Shown piece by piece: positions 45,672-54,439 of a stretch of DNA of 64,000 nucleotides; position 1 is the first letter of the stretch; the number at the start of each line of letters is the position of its first letter. A program made the position numbers and the translations under genes. The stretch is taken from positions 372,001 to 436,000 of the forward strand of contig CAVVXS010000007.1 of the NCBI GenBank assembly GCA_963752225.1, given 5' to 3'. The notes under the pieces were generated by a model. The model was not told the origin of the DNA and ran no database searches. It saw only the letters and a program-made list of their open reading frames with translations. The stretch comes from JBBROS01 sp963752225. Its GTDB lineage: Bacteria > Pseudomonadota > Alphaproteobacteria > Acetobacterales > Acetobacteraceae.

Positions 45672-47432
45672 ATGACACTCGACCAGGTCCTCGCCTTCGG
45701 GCTGATCGCGGCGACCATCGGCTGCTTCATCTGGGGCCGGCTGCCATACGACTTGGTCGCGTTGGCCGCCTTGACCGTCGGCGTGCTGATCGGCGTGGTG
45801 CCGGCGGCCAAGGCGTTCGAAGGGTTCTCGGACGAGGTGGTCATCATCATCGCCGCTGCCCTCGTCGTCAGCGCCGCGATCGCCCGCTCCGGCGTGGTCG
45901 AGGCAGCGATGCGGCCGATCACGCCGCATCTGCGAACGACCGCGGTCCAGGTGCCGGTCCTGGTCGGCTGTGTGGTGCTGCTGTCGATGGTGACGAAGAA
46001 CGTCGGCGCGCTCGCCATCTTCATGCCGGTCGCGCTGCAGCTCGCCCGCCGCACCAAGACGTCGCCCTCGAGCCTGCTGATGCCGATGGCGTTCGCGTCG
46101 ATGCTGGGCGGCCTGGTGACGCTGGTCGGCACGTCGCCCAACATCCTGGTGGCCAAGGTGCGCGCCGACACGCTCGGCGAGCCGTTTTCCATGTTCGCCT
46201 ATACCCCAGTCGGGCTGTCGATCGCTGTCGTCGGCTTCCTGTTCCTGACCGTCGGATGGCGGCTGCTGCCGCATGGGCGCCGGGCGGCCTCGTCGATGGA
46301 AGCGGCATTCAACCTCGAGGATTACACCGCCGAAGCGCGGATCACCGCTGATTCGCCGCTGGCGGGCAGCAGCGTCGCCGAGCTCGAGGCGATGGCCGAG
46401 GGCGACGTGCGGGTGGCGCTGGTCGTGCGCGAGCGGTTCCGCCGCTACCCGCCCCATCCCGGCTTCGCGCTGCGCGGCGACGACGTGCTGCTGTTGCGCG
46501 GCGAGCCGACCGACCTCGAACGGCTGGTCGTCCGGGCGCGGCTGGAGCTGTCGGGTGGCGGCGACGGGGGGGCCAACGTTGTGGAGGGCGTCGTGACCGC
46601 CGACAGCCCGCTGGTCGGCAACACGCTGGCGAACGCCAAGCTCGAGCAGCGCTTCGACGCCGGCGTGCTCGCTGTCAGCCGCAGCGGCCAGCGCATCGCC
46701 CAGCGCTTGTCCAGCGTCCGGCTGCGCGCCGGCGACGTGATGGTGGTGCGCGGCGCGTCGGCGCGGCTGCCCGACATGCTGGGCGAGCTGCACATCCTGC
46801 CGCTGGCCGAGCGCAGCATCACGCTTGGTCGCAACGACCGCAGCTTCCTGCCGGCGTTCGTGCTGGGGGTGGCGATGCTGCTGGTGGCGCTGAAGCTCGT
46901 GCCGGTGGCGATCGCCTTCTTTGCCGCGGCGGTGATCCTGCTGCTGCTGCGGGTCATGACGATGCACGAGGCGTACGAGACGGTGGAATGGCACGTGCTG
47001 ATCCTGCTCGGCGCGTTGATCCCGATCAGCCATGCGGTGCGCGACACCGGCGGCACCAACCTGATCGCCGGCTGGATGTTGAGCGCGGTGCACGGAGTGC
47101 CCGGCGCCGGCGCGTTGGCGATGGTGCTGGTCTTGACGATGATCGTCACACCGTTCCTGCACAACGCGCCGACGGTGCTGATTATGGGGCCCATCGCCGC
47201 CAGCCTGGCGGCCAAGCTCGGGCTGAGCGTGGACACGTTCCTGATGGCGGTGGCGCTGGGTGCGGGTTGCGACTTCCTGACGCCGATCGGGCACCAGTGC
47301 AACACGCTGGTGATGGGACCCGGCGGCTACCGGTTCGGCGACTATGCCCGGCTCGGCGCGCCGCTGTCGCTGGCGGTGGTGGTCGCCGGGCTGCCGCTGC
47401 TGTTGCTGTTCTGGCCGCTCGGTGGCCGCTGA
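45672..47432 (+). CDS. SLC13-type anion transporter with two RCK-C domains
   Basis: This inner-membrane protein of the DASS/SLC13 family, 586 residues, probably carries sulfate, dicarboxylates or another anion with sodium. N-terminal membrane segments contain TKNVGALAIFMPVALQLAR and LVGTSPNILVAKVR. Two TrkA-C/RCK-C domains follow (about residues 215-385), then C-terminal membrane segments with NNAPT-like LHNAPTVLIMGPIA and FLTPIGHQCNTLVMGPGGY. The ATG at 45672 is preferred to 45603 because the earlier part looks like leader. Confidence 0.9.
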   Translation: MTLDQVLAFGLIAATIGCFIWGRLPYDLVALAALTVGVLIGVVPAAKAFEGFSDEVVIIIAAALVVSAAIARSGVVEAAMRPITPHLRTTAVQVPVLVGCVVLLSMVTKNVGALAIFMPVALQLARRTKTSPSSLLMPMAFASMLGGLVTLVGTSPNILVAKVRADTLGEPFSMFAYTPVGLSIAVVGFLFLTVGWRLLPHGRRAASSMEAAFNLEDYTAEARITADSPLAGSSVAELEAMAEGDVRVALVVRERFRRYPPHPGFALRGDDVLLLRGEPTDLERLVVRARLELSGGGDGGANVVEGVVTADSPLVGNTLANAKLEQRFDAGVLAVSRSGQRIAQRLSSVRLRAGDVMVVRGASARLPDMLGELHILPLAERSITLGRNDRSFLPAFVLGVAMLLVALKLVPVAIAFFAAAVILLLLRVMTMHEAYETVEWHVLILLGALIPISHAVRDTGGTNLIAGWMLSAVHGVPGAGALAMVLVLTMIVTPFLHNAPTVLIMGPIAASLAAKLGLSVDTFLMAVALGAGCDFLTPIGHQCNTLVMGPGGYRFGDYARLGAPLSLAVVVAGLPLLLLFWPLGGR

Positions 47433-47443
47433 CGCGCCGGCCG

Positions 47444-47848
47444 CTACGTCCGGTCGAGATCGGCGTCTTCGCGACGCAGCAGCGCCTCGTCGATCTGCTC
47501 GAGCAGCTTGTGGAAGTCGACCGGCTTCGGATGGTATTCGTCGCACCCGGCCTCGATCGCCTTTTCCCGGTCGCCGGTCATGGCATGGGCAGTGAGCGCG
47601 ATGATCGGCACCTGGTTCGGCAGCTGGTCCGGGAGCGCGCCGCGGCGCAGCGTGCGCGCCACCGTCCAGCCGTCCATCACCGGCAGGTCCATGTCCAGCA
47701 GCACGATGTCGGGCTGGGCGGCCCCGACCTGGTCCAGCGCTTGCTGGCCGTCATGCGCCAGAACCACCTCGAAGCCATGCCGGCGCAACCGGCGCGACAG
47801 GAAGTCCCACAGCTCCTCATGATCCTCGACCAGCAACACCTTCGTCAT
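47444..47848 (-). CDS. Single-domain response regulator (paralogue)
   Basis: This is a receiver domain alone, 134 residues, with D52 in LLDMDLPVMDG and the same WDFLSRRL and ALTAHAMTGDREKAIEAGCDEYHPKPVDF features as the receiver at 42794-43177. AGGAGG lies 7 bases before the ATG at 47848. It stands alone between the transporter and the AI-2E-type permease, so its kinase may be the nearby hybrid kinase. Confidence 0.93.
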   Translation of the reverse strand: MTKVLLVEDHEELWDFLSRRLRRHGFEVVLAHDGQQALDQVGAAQPDIVLLDMDLPVMDGWTVARTLRRGALPDQLPNQVPIIALTAHAMTGDREKAIEAGCDEYHPKPVDFHKLLEQIDEALLRREDADLDRT

Positions 47849-47952
47849 CCTCGTGCCTCCTGTCAGGCGCCGCCGGGGCCGGGGTGCCGCAGCCGGGCGC
47901 GCCGGCCGCTGCATCGTCGCCCGGATTCGGCCTCGACCGGAGCCAAGCAGCG

Positions 47953-49788
47953 ATGAGCGGTCTCGGCAACCAGCCGCTGCCGGAGCTGCCGCCGGTGGCC
48001 ACGACGCGGCCGCACGCGACGGGCGTCGCGGCGTTGAACGCGGGCGCCATCGTGGTGGCGGGGCTCTATCTCGGCCGCGAGCTGCTGGTGCCGATGGTGT
48101 TGGCCGTCCTGCTGGCGTTCATGCTGGCGCCCCTCGTGTTGCTGCTGCAGCGGCTGCGGCTCGGCCGCGGCCCGTCGGTGCTGATCGTGGTGATGGCGGC
48201 CTTCGTCGTCATCGGCGCCATCGGCACCGTGGTGGCCGGGCAGGCGTCGTCCTTGGCGCGCAGCCTGCCGTCGTATCACGACACCATCCAGGACAAGGTG
48301 AGGTCGTTGGCGGCCGGAAGCGAGGCGCTGGGTCACCTGGCCGAGCGGCTGCGCGATACCGTGGGCGCCGGTGGGGGGGCTGACCCCGCCGCGGCACGAC
48401 CGCCGAGCAGCACCGTCCCCGCCGACCTCGATCCGTCCTCGGCCTTGTCGCTCGCGCGGTCGGTGGTGCTGCCGCTGTTCAGCCCGCTGGCAACGGCCGG
48501 CGTCGTCGCCGTGTTCGCGATCTTCGTGCTGATGGCGCGCGAAGACCTGCGCGACCGCCTGGTCCGCCTGCTGGGGCGCAAGGACCTGCAGCGGACGATC
48601 CTGGCGTTGAACGACACCGCGCGGCGCCTGTCGCGCTACTTCCTGTTCCAATTGCTGCTGAACTCCGGGTTCGGTGTGTTCGTCGCGACCGGGCTGTGGT
48701 TCGTCGGCCTGCCCGGCGCCGCCTTGTGGGGCATCCTGGCCGGCACGATGCGGTTTGTCCCGTTCATCGGCACGGTGATCGCGGTTGTGCCGCCGGTCCT
48801 GCTGGCGCTGGCGGTCGCGCCGGGCTGGTCACTGGCGCTGATTGTCCTGGGCCTGTTTATCCTGACCGATGTGGTGGTCTCGCAGGTGCTGGAGCCGCTG
48901 CTGTTCAGCCACAGCACCGGCCTGTCGCCCATCGCCATCATCGTTGCCGCGGCGTTCTGGGCGTTCCTGTGGGGCCCGGTGGGCCTGCTGCTCGCGACCC
49001 CGCTCACGGTGTGCCTGGTCGTGCTGGGGCGCTACATCGAGCCGCTCGCGTTCCTCGAGGTCATGCTGGGCGACACCCCGCCGCTGGAACCGGCGGAAAC
49101 CTTCTACCAGCGCGCGCTCGAGGGCAACACGCGTGAAATGACGCTCGCGGCCGAGCGCGCCATCGCCAGTACCTCGTTGCAGGACTATTACGACCGCGTG
49201 GCCATGCTCGGCCTGGCCTTGATCCAGACCGACCTGGCCCGCGACGCGCTGGCGTTCGAACGGCTGGACGACATCCACACGAACCTCGAGACGCTGCTGG
49301 GCACCCTGTCCCGCCGGCCTGCCGCCGAGCCGGCCGAAGGCGCCGCCGTCCCGCCGCGCTGGACGCAGGACGGCGCCATACTCTGCATTCCCGGTCGCGG
49401 CCAATTGGACGGCTTGGCGACGGCGATGGCCGTGCAGGTGCTGCAGCGGAGCGGGTTCGGCGTCCGCCAAGTGTCCAACACGGTGCTGGGCGCCGGCCGG
49501 GACAAGTCGAGCCCGTTCGAGAGTGCCGCGCTTTGCTGCCTGTCGGTGCTCGACAAGGGCAGCACCGCGGCTGGCATCCGATACCTCCTCCGGCGCATCC
49601 AGCGCCAAGCGCCGGGCCTGCCGGTGGTGGTCTGCTTGTGGCAGGCCGAGGCCACCAGCCCGCTGCTGCAGGCGCTGCGGGCCGAGGGCGAGGAGGAAAC
49701 GATCGTGCTGTCGCTGGGCGAGTTGGTCGCCTTGGCGCGGGTGGTTGCGGCCCGCTCGACCCAGCGCGTAGCCGCCACCGCGGATTAG
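47953..49788 (+). CDS. AI-2E family permease with C-terminal soluble domain
   Basis: The first 400 or so residues are the polytopic AI-2E/TqsA permease fold (LLVPMVLAVLLAFMLAPLV, then FWAFLWGPVGLLLATPLTVCLVVLGRY). Members export varied substrates, so autoinducer transport is not implied. Residues about 410-611 form a soluble extension (ILCIPGRGQLDGLATAMAVQ, PVVVCLWQAE) that resembles a nucleotide- or cobalamin-fold sensor. The ATG at 47953 gives 611 residues. GTG at 47884 adds 23. Confidence 0.85.
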   Translation: MSGLGNQPLPELPPVATTRPHATGVAALNAGAIVVAGLYLGRELLVPMVLAVLLAFMLAPLVLLLQRLRLGRGPSVLIVVMAAFVVIGAIGTVVAGQASSLARSLPSYHDTIQDKVRSLAAGSEALGHLAERLRDTVGAGGGADPAAARPPSSTVPADLDPSSALSLARSVVLPLFSPLATAGVVAVFAIFVLMAREDLRDRLVRLLGRKDLQRTILALNDTARRLSRYFLFQLLLNSGFGVFVATGLWFVGLPGAALWGILAGTMRFVPFIGTVIAVVPPVLLALAVAPGWSLALIVLGLFILTDVVVSQVLEPLLFSHSTGLSPIAIIVAAAFWAFLWGPVGLLLATPLTVCLVVLGRYIEPLAFLEVMLGDTPPLEPAETFYQRALEGNTREMTLAAERAIASTSLQDYYDRVAMLGLALIQTDLARDALAFERLDDIHTNLETLLGTLSRRPAAEPAEGAAVPPRWTQDGAILCIPGRGQLDGLATAMAVQVLQRSGFGVRQVSNTVLGAGRDKSSPFESAALCCLSVLDKGSTAAGIRYLLRRIQRQAPGLPVVVCLWQAEATSPLLQALRAEGEEETIVLSLGELVALARVVAARSTQRVAATAD

Positions 49789-49795
49789 CAGGAAA

Positions 49796-49871
49796 TGGTG
49801 CCCAGGGCCGGAATCGAACCAGCGACACTGCGATTTTCAGTCGCATGCTCTACCAACTGAGCTACCTGGGC
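49796..49871 (-). tRNA. tRNA-Phe (anticodon GAA)
   Basis: The minus strand folds as a full cloverleaf of 76 bases. The acceptor arm GCCCAGG pairs with CCTGGGC. The D-arm is TAGCTCAGTTGGTAGAGCA, the anticodon stem GCGACTGAAAATCGC exposes GAA, and the T-arm contains GGTTCGATTCC. The 3' CCA is encoded (49796-49798). Confidence 0.97.
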
Positions 49872-49931
49872 GCCGGGCGGAGGCAGGGTGGTTAGCCCAG
49901 GCCGGGCCGGGGATCAAGCCCGCCCCTGCAC

Positions 49932-50102
49932 TCAGTCCTCCTCGGCAACGTCCTCGGCCGTTTCTTCGTCGGGCGGCCCCGGCACGGCGTAGACATTGGT
50001 GAACCAGCGGCCGAGATCGACGTCGGCGCAGCGGCGGGAGCAGAACGGATGCAGCCGGCCCTCCGCCGAGGGACGGCCGCAGATGGGGCAGGTTTCAGCC
50101 AC
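49932..50102 (-). CDS. yacG: YacG-type zinc-finger protein (DNA gyrase inhibitor family)
   Basis: YacG is a small zinc protein shown in E. coli to inhibit gyrase. The four cysteines lie in CPICGRP and FCSRRCADVDLGRW, and VYAVPG follows, all diagnostic. The GTG at 50102 overlaps the end of the RNase gene by 8 bases and gives 56 residues. ATG at 50138 is possible. An acidic tail ends the protein. The order maf-rng-yacG is standard in alphaproteobacteria. Confidence 0.88.
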   Translation of the reverse strand: MAETCPICGRPSAEGRLHPFCSRRCADVDLGRWFTNVYAVPGPPDEETAEDVAEED

Positions 50103-51183
50103 GCGGCAAGACCTCCATTCGCCAGGTGCCCGGCGCAAGCGCGGGTTCGCTTCGGAGGATCAGGGGGCGACCGGTTCGCCGCGCAAGATCGGCCCGTGCG
50201 GCCGCATCGTTTTCGAGCGCGGCGGCGACGTCGGGCGCCGCCAGCAGCCGGTGGCGCGCGGCCGGGTTGGCGGCGTCCTCCGCGGCCAGGCGGCGCAAGG
50301 CGGCCAGTGCGGCCGCATGCGGACCGGCCAGCAACTCGTGCAGCGGCGGGTGAACCCGGGGCCGCAGGATTTCCGCCAAGCCCAGCGCGGTGAAGCCGAG
50401 AAAGCGCGGCCGCAGCGGGTCCGGCGCCAGCGCAGCCGCGACGTCCGGCGCCAGCCCGGCGCGTGCCCGCGCGGCCATCCCGGCAAGATCGACGACGATG
50501 CCGCCCGACAGGTTGCGCAGCCGGATCGCACGCGCGACGTGGGGCAGGGCGGCCCGGTTGGCGTCGCGCTGCGCACCGGCCTTGACGCGGCGCTCGGCGG
50601 TGGCGGCGCCCGCGTCGAGGTCGATTGCGACCAAAGCCGGCGTCGGATGGATGCTGGCCCGGCCGCCGCCCGGCAATGGCAGGATCGGGTCGGCCAAGGC
50701 GGCCACGGCGGCTTCGGTGGCGTCGTCCCAGGCACGGGCGGCGAGGCTGGCGCGGCCGGGCCAGACCGCCGGGTCGTCGACGACCACGGCCGCCCCTTCG
50801 TGCCATTGCAGCAGCCGCTCGATCGCGCCCGGACCGCGGGCGAGCAAGGCAGGCGGTCCGGCGCCGGCCTGCTCGGTGCGGGCGGACAGGCGCGGCCCCT
50901 TGTCGCCCTGGGCGGCGCGGGTCACGACCACGGTGACGGCGTCGCCGACGCGCAGCCCGGCGCCGCCCTGGCTGTCGGGCAAGAACCCCTCGCTGTGCGG
51001 CAGGACGACGAAGGCGCCGGCCATGGCGGACACGATTGCGCCGACCCGGCCGCGCAACCGGTCGCCGACCCACTCCGGCGCACCGGGCCGTTCGATTGCG
51101 TAGTCGAGCAGACGGCCCTCCCGGACCGCGACCGCGCGGATCTCGCCGGGGCTGCAGGCGGCCAGGATGGTGGTCTCGTTCAT
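50095..51183 (-). CDS. rng: Ribonuclease E/G family protein
   Basis: RNase G/E-type enzymes cut single-stranded RNA and mature rRNA. The 362-residue product is a short alphaproteobacterial form. An S1-like domain is at the start (DRLRGRVGAIVSAMAGAFVV and FLPDSQGG-like segments), and the catalytic part contains LVAIDLDAGAAT and NLSGGIVVDLAGM, where the usual acidic metal ligands are expected. It lacks the zinc-link and RNase E C-terminal scaffold. Its end overlaps yacG. Confidence 0.85.
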   Translation of the reverse strand: MNETTILAACSPGEIRAVAVREGRLLDYAIERPGAPEWVGDRLRGRVGAIVSAMAGAFVVLPHSEGFLPDSQGGAGLRVGDAVTVVVTRAAQGDKGPRLSARTEQAGAGPPALLARGPGAIERLLQWHEGAAVVVDDPAVWPGRASLAARAWDDATEAAVAALADPILPLPGGGRASIHPTPALVAIDLDAGAATAERRVKAGAQRDANRAALPHVARAIRLRNLSGGIVVDLAGMAARARAGLAPDVAAALAPDPLRPRFLGFTALGLAEILRPRVHPPLHELLAGPHAAALAALRRLAAEDAANPAARHRLLAAPDVAAALENDAAARADLARRTGRPLILRSEPALAPGTWRMEVLPRG

Positions 51184-51261
51184 GGCGTGGTCAGCGTCCC
51201 GGCGTCATGGCCGGACGTGATCCCGGAATCTGGTGCGACGTCGAGGCACTGGGTCGCGCGG

Positions 51262-51843
51262 TCAAGGCACTGGATAGCCGCGGCCTTTCAGCAGCTGCGC
51301 GGTTTCGAACAGCGGCAGGCCGACGACGCCGCTGTAGCTGCCGGTCAGCAACCGCACGAAGCCCGCGGCGCGGCCTTGGATGGCGTAGCCGCCGGCCTTG
51401 CCCACGCCTTCGCCGCCCGCGACATACGCCTCGATCTCGTTCTGTGGCAGCCGGGCGAACACCACGGCGCTGTCGACCACGCGCTCGGACACTTGGCCGC
51501 CCGGCGCCACCAGCACGACGGCCGAGATCACGTGGTGCCGGCGTCCGGACAGCAGCGCGAGGCAGCGGCGCACCTCGGCAGCGTCGTTCGCCTTCGGCAA
51601 GATCCGGCGGCCAACCGCGACCACCGTGTCGGCGGCCAGCACGAAACCGCCCGGTGCTGCGCAGGCCGCCGCCTTGCCGCCGGCCATGCGGCGCGCGTAC
51701 AGGCGCGGGATCTCGTCGCGGTGGGGCGTCTCGTCGATGTCGGCGGGAACGACCCGATCGGGAGTGATGCCGATCTGGGCCAGGAGGGCGAGCCGTCGCG
51801 GGCTCGCGGAGGCGAGGGTGAGCGGCGCTACTTGAATCGAAAT
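51262..51843 (-). CDS. Maf-like nucleotide pyrophosphatase, non-canonical start
   Basis: Maf proteins hydrolyse non-canonical or excess nucleoside triphosphates. The required N-terminal loop [18 protein letters not shown], the core [13 protein letters not shown], and [12 protein letters not shown] are present in one open frame of about 190 residues. The first ATG, at 51687, would delete the essential loop. Between infA and that loop the frame has no ATG, GTG, TTG or CTG. Two ATT codons (51843 and 51837) are the nearest candidates, with AAGGG nine bases before the first. I used 51843. Confidence 0.75.
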   Translation of the reverse strand: MSIQVAPLTLASASPRRLALLAQIGITPDRVVPADIDETPHRDEIPRLYARRMAGGKAAACAAPGGFVLAADTVVAVGRRILPKANDAAEVRRCLALLSGRRHHVISAVVLVAPGGQVSERVVDSAVVFARLPQNEIEAYVAGGEGVGKAGGYAIQGRAAGFVRLLTGSYSGVVGLPLFETAQLLKGRGYPVP

Positions 51844-52046
51844 GTAATGCGGCCCTTGGACAAATCGTATGGCGTCATTTCGACGTTGACGCGATCGCCC
51901 GCCAGCACGCGGATCCGGTTCTTGCGCATCTTGCCGGACGTGTGCGCCAGGATGCTATGCTCGTTGTCCAGCTTGACCCGGAACATGGCGTTGGGAAGCA
52001 ATTCCATCACCGTTCCGCTGAATTCGATCATATCTTCTTTTGACAT
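51828..52046 (-). CDS. infA: Translation initiation factor IF-1
   Basis: IF-1 binds the 30S A-site during initiation. The 72-residue OB-fold protein has the expected sequence start [19 protein letters not shown] and end KGRITFRFK. Its 3' end overlaps the presumed start region of maf, so the two are probably coupled. Confidence 0.97.
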   Translation of the reverse strand: MSKEDMIEFSGTVMELLPNAMFRVKLDNEHSILAHTSGKMRKNRIRVLAGDRVNVEMTPYDLSKGRITFRFK

Positions 52047-52110
52047 TCGGTTCCTTGTTCCTGTGGTATTTCAATGATGCCGCGGAATGTGATCATGGCC
52101 GGGAGCCGGG

Positions 52111-53406
52111 TCAAGCCGAACGGGCAAGACGCCGGGCCACGCTGCGCGCATGCGCGGACAGCCCCTCGGCCTCGGCCAGCAGCACGGCGGCGGGCCCCAC
52201 CCGTTCCAGCCCGTCCCGCCCGGCCGCGACCCAGGTCGTGCGCTTGAGGAAGTCGAACACGGAAAGCCCCGAAGCGAAGCGCGCCGTGCGCCCAGTCGGC
52301 AGCACGTGGTTGGGCCCGGCCACATAGTCGCCGATCGCCTCCGGGCACCACGCGCCCAGGAAAGCGGCGCCGGCATGGCGGATCTTCGCGAACAGCGCCG
52401 GCGGGTCGGCGACCATGATCTGCAGGTGCTCGGGTGCGAGCCGGTTGGTGAGCGCGGCGGCTTCGTCCCAGTCGCGTGCCAGGATGACGGCGCCGTGGTC
52501 GCGCCAACTGGCGCCGGCGATGGCGGCGCGTGGCAGCGTCTGCAGCGCCCGCTCGACCGCGGCCGCGACCTGGCCGGCGAACGCGTGGCCGGTGGTGATG
52601 AGGATGCTTTGCGCGCTCTCGTCGTGCTCGGCCTGCGCCAGCAGGTCCATTGCGACGTCGTCGGCATCCTGCCGCTCGTCCGCCAGCACCACCACCTCGG
52701 ACGGCCCGGCGATGCTGTCGATGCCGACACGGCCGAACACCTGGCGCTTGGCTTCAGCGACGTAGGCGTTGCCGGGCCCGACAATGCGGTCCACCGGCGC
52801 GACGGTCGCCGTGCCGAACGCGAGTGCCGCCACCGCTTGCGCCCCGCCGACCCGGTAGATCTCGGAGACCCCCGCGCGGCGAGCCGCGGCGAGCACCAGC
52901 GGGTTCAGCCGCCCATCGGGGCAGGGCACGCACATGGCGATGCGGCCGACACCGGCGACGCGGGCCGGCAGCGCGTTCATCAGCACCGACGACGGATACG
53001 CCGCCTTGCCGCCCGGCACATACAGCCCGACCGCATCGAGCGGCGTCCAGCGCATCCCGAGCGTCAGCCCGGCAGGGTCTGGCAGCTCGACGTCCTGCGG
53101 CAGCTGCGCCCGATGGAACGCCTCGATGCGGGTCGCCGCGAGGTCCAGCGCATCGGCCAGCTCCGGGGCGATCTCGGCGACCGCAGCGTCGATCTCGGCC
53201 GGCGTAACCCGGAGCGTGGCCGCGGTCAGGCTTTGACGATCGAACCGGTTGGTGAGGTCGAGCAACGCCGCGTCGCCACGCTCGCGTACGTCGGCGATGA
53301 TGGCGGAGACCGCGGCATCCACCCGGGCCGTGGTGTCGCGCGCACCCTGCAGCAGCGCGGTGAAGGCGGCCTCGAAGCCGGGGTCACTGGTGTCGAGCTG
53401 GATCAT
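52111..53406 (-). CDS. hisD: Histidinol dehydrogenase
   Basis: HisD performs the last two oxidations of histidine synthesis, a zinc and NAD-dependent reaction. The 431-residue protein has GLYVPGGKAAYPSSVLMNALPA, the signature IVGPGNAYVAEAKRQVFG, AGPSEVVVLAD, and the catalytic region EHDESAQSILITT with downstream NHVLPTGRTARFASGLSV. The ATG overlaps the hisG stop (ATGA). Confidence 0.97.
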   Translation of the reverse strand: MIQLDTSDPGFEAAFTALLQGARDTTARVDAAVSAIIADVRERGDAALLDLTNRFDRQSLTAATLRVTPAEIDAAVAEIAPELADALDLAATRIEAFHRAQLPQDVELPDPAGLTLGMRWTPLDAVGLYVPGGKAAYPSSVLMNALPARVAGVGRIAMCVPCPDGRLNPLVLAAARRAGVSEIYRVGGAQAVAALAFGTATVAPVDRIVGPGNAYVAEAKRQVFGRVGIDSIAGPSEVVVLADERQDADDVAMDLLAQAEHDESAQSILITTGHAFAGQVAAAVERALQTLPRAAIAGASWRDHGAVILARDWDEAAALTNRLAPEHLQIMVADPPALFAKIRHAGAAFLGAWCPEAIGDYVAGPNHVLPTGRTARFASGLSVFDFLKRTTWVAAGRDGLERVGPAAVLLAEAEGLSAHARSVARRLARSA

Positions 53407-54098
53407 GGAAGGAGCGCGTCGCGGAAGCGGGCAATCCAGGCGCCGACCTGCTCGGGCCGGGTCTTCAGCGCGGTGCGGTTGACGATCAGCCGGCTGGTCA
53501 CGTGGGCGATGATTTCGGTTTCCTCGAGGCCGTTGGCGCGCAGCGTGCTCCCGGTTTGCACCAGATCCACGATCAACCGCGACAAGCCCAAGCCCGGCGC
53601 CAGCTCCATCGCGCCGTTCAGGTGCACCACCTCGGCCTGCACGCCGCGGGCGGCGAAGTGGCGGCGGGCGATGTTGGGGTATTTGGTCGCCACCCGCACG
53701 CGCGACCACGTCAAAGGATCGTCGGCGCCGGCACTGCCGGCCGGCTCGGCGACGCTGACCCGGCAGCGACCAATGCCGAGGTCGAGCGGCGCGTAGATTT
53801 CGGAGTAGTCGAACTCCATCAGCACGTCGGCGCCGCAGATGCCGATCTGCGCGGCGCCGAACGCCACGAACGTCGCGACGTCGAACGGCCGCACCCGCAC
53901 GACGTCGAGGCTTGCGTCGTTGGTGGGGAAGCGCAGCCGGCGGCTGTCCTCGTCGAGGTAGTCGTGCGCCGGTCTGACGCCCACGCGGTCGAGCAGCGGC
54001 CCGCATTCTTCGAGGATGCGGCCTTTCGGCACGGCCAGCACCAGCGGCGCGTCAACCTCGGCGGCGGCCAGGCTGGCGGCCGGGAACGGGGCGGTCAT
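53403..54098 (-). CDS. hisG: ATP phosphoribosyltransferase, short form
   Basis: HisG catalyses the first committed step of histidine synthesis. The ATG at 54098 gives 231 residues with LVLAVPKGRILEECGPLLDR, FVAFGAAQIGICGADVL and GLGLSRLIVDLVQTGSTLRANGL. The protein lacks the C-terminal regulatory domain of the long form, so it should need HisZ, which is not in this window. The frame continues upstream but into repeats and non-coding sequence. Confidence 0.95.
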   Translation of the reverse strand: MTAPFPAASLAAAEVDAPLVLAVPKGRILEECGPLLDRVGVRPAHDYLDEDSRRLRFPTNDASLDVVRVRPFDVATFVAFGAAQIGICGADVLMEFDYSEIYAPLDLGIGRCRVSVAEPAGSAGADDPLTWSRVRVATKYPNIARRHFAARGVQAEVVHLNGAMELAPGLGLSRLIVDLVQTGSTLRANGLEETEIIAHVTSRLIVNRTALKTRPEQVGAWIARFRDALLP

Positions 54099-54439
54099 GC
54101 GGGGGCCGGACAAAACATCGCGGGGCCATAGCACTTGCCGGGGTGCGGCGGGAACCCGGGATGGCGCGGGGCTGGTGCGACCGGATCGGCCTACGATGCG
54201 GGCCGTGCGCCGTGACTCGCCCCCACATGCGTTCCAGGCCCCGTCATGGCCGGGCTTGGTCCGGCCATACTTCGCGGTGAGGGGCGGCGGGTCGTGGCGG
54301 CGTGCATCAGATCCCCGGGTCAAGCCCGGGGATGACGTTTAGGGGAGGCCCGTGATGACGTTCGGGACGTCAAGGCTCGGTGTCGGCGTAGAGGCGGCGC
54401 TCGGTCGGGCTGAGGGTTCGGAAAGCGTCGGACGGCCCG
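54099..54439. other. Intergenic stretch hisG-murA with repeats
   Basis: This 341-base gap holds no gene that I can support. It contains the two palindromic elements at 54246-54268 and 54311-54333 and otherwise unstructured GC-rich sequence. Promoter sequences for hisG (minus strand) may be in its left part, but I see no clear -35/-10 pair. Confidence 0.55.
54246..54333. repeat. Two GTCATxxCCGGGCTTG-type palindromes
   Basis: ATGGCCGG (54246-54253) pairs with CCGGCCAT (54261-54268) across GCTTGGT. ATCCCCGGG (54311-54319) pairs with CCCGGGGAT (54325-54333) across TCAAG. Both match the common alphaproteobacterial intergenic palindrome that reads GTCAT..CCGGGCTTG on one strand, seen here in opposite orientations. 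They are mobile-type repeats and not tight terminators. Confidence 0.65.

Noticed and set aside
47953..49788. Quorum-sensing autoinducer-2 exporter
   Set aside because: The family name does not fix the substrate, and no LuxS or other AI-2 gene is in the window.
51262..51687. Maf starting at the ATG at 51687
   Set aside because: That start removes the conserved ASASPRR loop needed for activity, although the loop is present in frame just upstream.
49996..52077. Plus-strand open frame of 693 codons over yacG, rng, maf and infA
   Set aside because: It covers four recognisable genes on the minus strand and has only low-complexity sequence.
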